The notes beneath the pieces were generated by a model. It had not been told where the DNA came from and made no database searches. It saw only the letters and a program-made list of their open reading frames with translations. Positions 50,666 to 53,328 of a DNA stretch of 53,328 nt are shown here, piece by piece. Numbering within the stretch: position 1 is the stretch's first letter; each line of letters begins with the position of its first letter. This stretch comes from Dehalococcoidia bacterium (lineage in GTDB: Bacteria; Chloroflexota; Dehalococcoidia; JAUSIH01), in assembly GCA_030648205.1 (NCBI GenBank), contig JAUSIH010000053.1, positions 1 through 53,328 on the forward strand. Direction: 5' to 3'. The position numbers and the translations under genes were made by a program.

Positions 50666-51991
50666 CTAGCGAATGAATCCTTCGTAGTGGCGCATGAGGA
50701 GTTGGGCTTCAAGTTGCCGCATGGTGTCCAGGACCACGCCGATGACGATGAGCAGGCCGGTGCTTGAAAGCTGCAGCCCCTGCACACCCGTCAGGAGCGT
50801 GGCGAAGTACGGGGCCGCGGCCACCAGTCCCAGGAAGATGGCGCCGCCCCAGGTGATGCGAGTGATGACGCGCAGCAGATAGTCGTGGGTCGGGCGCCCC
50901 GGACGGATGCCGGGAATGAAGCCGCCATTCTTCTGGAGGTTTTCCGCCATCTGCTGTTGCTGGAAGATGACCATCGTGTAGAAGAAGGCGAAGGCTACCA
51001 CCAGCAGGAAGTACAGCGTCTGGTAGAAAATGCTGTCGAAGGCGAACACGCGCTGCACAAAGGACGCCATGTCCGATACCCACGCGGGCTGCACGCCGAT
51101 GAAATAGCTGGCGACAGTCCCCGGCAGGATCATGATGGAGATGGCGAAGATAAGGGGAATCATGCCCGCCGAGTTCACGCGCAGTGGGATGTGGGTGGAG
51201 CCGCCCACCCGACGGACTTGCCCTCCTCTGAACAGGGTCTTGCCGTATTGGACGGGAACGCGCCTCTTGGCCTCGGTGAAGATAACGATGAACATCACCA
51301 TCAGGAAGCCAACGCCGAAGAATAACACCAGGCCCATGGGGTTCCCCGCCTGCAGGAACGACTGTCCCAGCATCTGCGGCAGGCTCGCCACAATGCCGGC
51401 GAAGATGATGATGGAGATGCCGTTGCCGATACCGTGCTCGGTGATGAGCTCGCCCAGCCAGACGAGGAACATGGACGTCGCCGTCATGGAGGCGACCATC
51501 GCCAGTGTGGGCAGCAGGTTCTCGCCGGTCAGCCCGAAGCCGGGGATGATGCCCGCGCGCTGAAAGACGAAGAGCTGTGCATATGCCTGCAGCGCCGACA
51601 GCGGGATGGTGAGCCAGAAGGTGATGCGGTTAATCTGCGCCCGACCCTGGTCGCCTTCCTTGGACAGGCGCTCCAGAGCGGGGATAACAGGCACCATGAG
51701 CTGCATGATGATGGTGGACGTGATGTAGGGGTACACTCCCATGGCCGCAACGCTCAGGTTGCGCATGGCGCCGCCGGTGAACAGGTCCAGCATGCCCAGA
51801 AGGGCGTTGCCCTGGAAGAACCGGTTCATGGCGGCCAGGTCCACTCCCGGCACGGGGATATGGGCCACAAAACGGAAGAGCACCAGCAGGCCAAAGGTAA
51901 ACAGAAGGCGCGCCCGCAGGTCCGGCTGGCGGAACGCGTCCACCATGGCCTGGAGCAATCGAGGGGCTGCCGCCTGCGTCTGTGTGGTCAC
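50666..51991 (-). CDS. secY: Protein translocase subunit SecY
   Basis: A 441-residue, ten-helix channel of the Sec translocon. Features include the plug region after TM1 (PVPGVDLAAMNRFFQGNALL-like), TM2 with YPYITSTIIMQLMVPVIP, the conserved cytoplasmic loops EAKRRVPVQYGKTLFRGG and QQQQMAENLQKNGGFIPGIR. The GTG start lies one base after rplO, so translation is coupled. Length matches the family (430-440). Confidence 0.98.
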   Translation of the reverse strand: MTTQTQAAAPRLLQAMVDAFRQPDLRARLLFTFGLLVLFRFVAHIPVPGVDLAAMNRFFQGNALLGMLDLFTGGAMRNLSVAAMGVYPYITSTIIMQLMVPVIPALERLSKEGDQGRAQINRITFWLTIPLSALQAYAQLFVFQRAGIIPGFGLTGENLLPTLAMVASMTATSMFLVWLGELITEHGIGNGISIIIFAGIVASLPQMLGQSFLQAGNPMGLVLFFGVGFLMVMFIVIFTEAKRRVPVQYGKTLFRGGQVRRVGGSTHIPLRVNSAGMIPLIFAISIMILPGTVASYFIGVQPAWVSDMASFVQRVFAFDSIFYQTLYFLLVVAFAFFYTMVIFQQQQMAENLQKNGGFIPGIRPGRPTHDYLLRVITRITWGGAIFLGLVAAAPYFATLLTGVQGLQLSSTGLLIVIGVVLDTMRQLEAQLLMRHYEGFIR

Positions 51992-51992
51992 G

Positions 51993-52454
51993 TTAAGTGG
52001 CTACCTCAACAGCTTTGCCGCCCGCCGCCTCGATCTTCTGTTTGGCGGAGGCGGTGAATTTGTGCACCGTGACCGTCAGGGCCTTCGTCAGGTCACCCTC
52101 TCCCAACACCTTGATTGGCTTCTTGAGGTCTCGAACGACGCGGGCCTTGACCAGCGCGTCCAGCGTGATCTCGGCGCCCGCCGCGAAGGCTGTCTCCAGC
52201 TTGCTGACGTTCACCTCTGTGTACTCGACACGGTGGGGGTTGTGAAAGCCTCGCTTGGTGGGCAGACGCTTGATAAGGGGATTCTGGCCGCCCTCGAAGC
52301 CGGGGCGCATCTCGCTTTTACCACCTGTGCGGGCCTTCTGGCCCTTCACGCCCTTGGTGGAATAGACGCCGTGCCCGCTGCCGATGCCCCGGCCGACGCG
52401 CTTCCTGCGATGGTGGGACCCGGGCGGGGACTTGAGCGTATGCTGTTTGATCAT
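51993..52454 (-). CDS. rplO: 50S ribosomal protein L15 (uL15)
   Basis: A 153-residue L15. The Gly/Arg-rich N-terminus HHRRKRVGRGIGSGHGVYST with KGVKGQKARTGGKSEMRPGF is typical, followed by the globular part FEGGQNPLIKRLPTKRGFHN and the C-terminal VTVHKFTASAKQKIEAAGGK. It lies between rpmD and secY. Confidence 0.98.
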   Translation of the reverse strand: MIKQHTLKSPPGSHHRRKRVGRGIGSGHGVYSTKGVKGQKARTGGKSEMRPGFEGGQNPLIKRLPTKRGFHNPHRVEYTEVNVSKLETAFAAGAEITLDALVKARVVRDLKKPIKVLGEGDLTKALTVTVHKFTASAKQKIEAAGGKAVEVAT

Positions 52455-52473
52455 TGTGTCAGACCCCTATCTC

Positions 52474-52665
52474 TCAGGCCGCGTCAACCCACTCTACGCG
52501 GAGCAGGTGCTTCACCTTTTCGACCATGCCCCGCATTGCGGGGGTGTCATCGTGCTCGACAGTCTGGTGCAGGCGCCGGAGTCCCAGCGCCCGGACAGTC
52601 CGCTTCTGCTCACCACTGTAGCCGATGGAGCTCTTGACATATGTCGCGCGGATGCGTTTAGCCAT
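52474..52665 (-). CDS. rpmD: 50S ribosomal protein L30 (uL30)
   Basis: A 63-residue L30: [55 protein letters not shown]. The start overlaps the end of rpsE by eight bases. Position between rpsE and rplO is universal for bacteria that have it. Confidence 0.97.
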   Translation of the reverse strand: MAKRIRATYVKSSIGYSGEQKRTVRALGLRRLHQTVEHDDTPAMRGMVEKVKHLLRVEWVDAA

Positions 52666-53284
52666 TGGGCTTCTCCTGCGCGGGAGCCAGTGCTGCCGCG
52701 GCGGGCGCTACAACGACGGGCGCTGCTACGGCGGGCGCGGGGGCCGCCTGAGGACGGCCCGCGGCAGGCTGCGCCGCGGCTGAGGCCCTGTTCTTGCGCA
52801 GGGCGATTTCCTTCTCAGGGTCCCGCAGGTCCAAAAGGGCCTTGAGTGTGGCGCGCACGACGTTGATCGGATTGGAGCTGCCCAGGGACTTGGTCACGAT
52901 GTCCTTGATGCCGGCAGCCTCCACTACGGCTCGAACGCTGCTTCCCGCAATGACGCCGGTGCCCGCCTTCGCAGGCTTGAGCAGGACACGGGCCGCGCCG
53001 AACTTTACATTAATCTCATGCGGGATGGTGTCCCCCTTCCGAGGGATCGGCGTGAGGTTCTTCCGCGCCAGTGCACCGCCCTTGCGAATGGCCTCGGGCA
53101 CCTCCTCCGCTTTGCCAATGCCGATGCCCACGCGGCCTTCGCCGTCGCCGACGACGACGACAGCGTTGAAGTGGAACCGACGCCCGCCCTTGACCACCTT
53201 GGCGACACGGCGGATAAACACAACCTTCTCGGTGAAGGAGCTGTCCCCCGCGTTGAACCGGTCACGCCGAATTGGTCTGTTCAT
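52658..53284 (-). CDS. rpsE: 30S ribosomal protein S5 (uS5) with C-terminal tail
   Basis: A 208-residue S5. The first approximately 165 residues match S5: [60 protein letters not shown] and [17 protein letters not shown]. The last 40 residues are an Ala/Pro/Val-rich extension not found in typical S5. The ATG overlaps the rplR stop by one base (TAATG). Confidence 0.97.
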   Translation of the reverse strand: MNRPIRRDRFNAGDSSFTEKVVFIRRVAKVVKGGRRFHFNAVVVVGDGEGRVGIGIGKAEEVPEAIRKGGALARKNLTPIPRKGDTIPHEINVKFGAARVLLKPAKAGTGVIAGSSVRAVVEAAGIKDIVTKSLGSSNPINVVRATLKALLDLRDPEKEIALRKNRASAAAQPAAGRPQAAPAPAVAAPVVVAPAAAALAPAQEKPNG

Positions 53285-53328
53285 TAGAACTGCAGTCCCC
53301 CTTCCCTGGCAGCGTCCGCCAGGGCTTT
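53284..53328 (-). CDS. rplR: 50S ribosomal protein L18 (uL18), C-terminal end only
   Basis: The last 14 codons before TAA read [14 protein letters not shown], the standard L18 C-terminus. The gene continues beyond the window edge. It shares one base with the rpsE start codon. Confidence 0.9.
   Translation of the reverse strand, partial: KALADAAREGGLQF

Overview
The window is GC-rich (about 60-65% by eye), densely coded bacterial DNA. The ribosomal-protein order, thirty-odd recognisable housekeeping and metabolic genes, two acyl-CoA dehydrogenases, and dispersed GC-rich palindromic repeats suggest a Chloroflexota member, perhaps near the Dehalococcoidia. This assignment is inference: no 16S gene is present. 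I see no tRNA or rRNA gene, CRISPR array or intact transposase.

Layout. 1-6150: a NarK-type nitrate/nitrite transporter; a CitE/malyl-CoA-lyase-like, acyl-CoA dehydrogenase and MaoC hydratase trio behind a strong sigma-70 promoter; and an ornithine-cyclodeaminase-family gene. 6151-9345: proS and, on the opposite strand, an alginate-lyase-family lipoprotein. 9409-17058: a methyl-cycle and methionine-salvage unit headed by a SAM-I riboswitch with terminator: mtnA, mtnP, rhodanese, a basic Ala/Pro/Lys-rich protein, an APH-like/P-loop kinase fusion, ahcY and metK. These genes would recover methylthioadenosine and S-adenosylhomocysteine and remake SAM, with SAM shutting the unit down. 17083-21444: an MFS carrier, phosphohexomutase, phosphohexose isomerase and a cytochrome c lipoprotein. 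21459-22390: hicB, a 21-residue hicA remnant and an AT-rich islet with a HEPN-like ORF.

22407-31383: prmC/prfA, an MFS exporter, a GreA-type factor fused to an integrase-like N-terminal domain, tandem cation/Ca2+-exchanger-like paralogues, a SufU-type scaffold, a small unknown gene and a crotonase-family gene. 31603-36534: a JAMM metallopeptidase and a MacA/MacB-like efflux system (adaptor, ATPase, permease). 36531-43737: a GGDEF protein with a degenerate HD-GYP domain, citramalate synthase, a decayed anion-permease gene, selD with an in-frame UGA (selenocysteine), and a second acyl-CoA dehydrogenase. 43786-53328: a perfect 42-bp palindromic terminator, then the minus-strand ribosomal/alpha operon from rplR (partial) through rpsE, rpmD, rplO, secY, adk, map, infA, rpmJ, rpsM, rpsK, rpsD, rpoA, rplQ, truA and rplM to rpsI.

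The most unusual signals are: (1) three copies of a 171-173 bp non-coding element bounded by CTAG on both sides, each placed so that one CTAG supplies the UAG stop of the adjacent gene; (2) a selenoprotein SelD; (3) promoters whose -10 box lies only 6-9 nt before the start codon, predicting leaderless mRNAs; (4) the integrase-domain/GreA fusion; and (5) the HicA remnant beside a HEPN-like gene.
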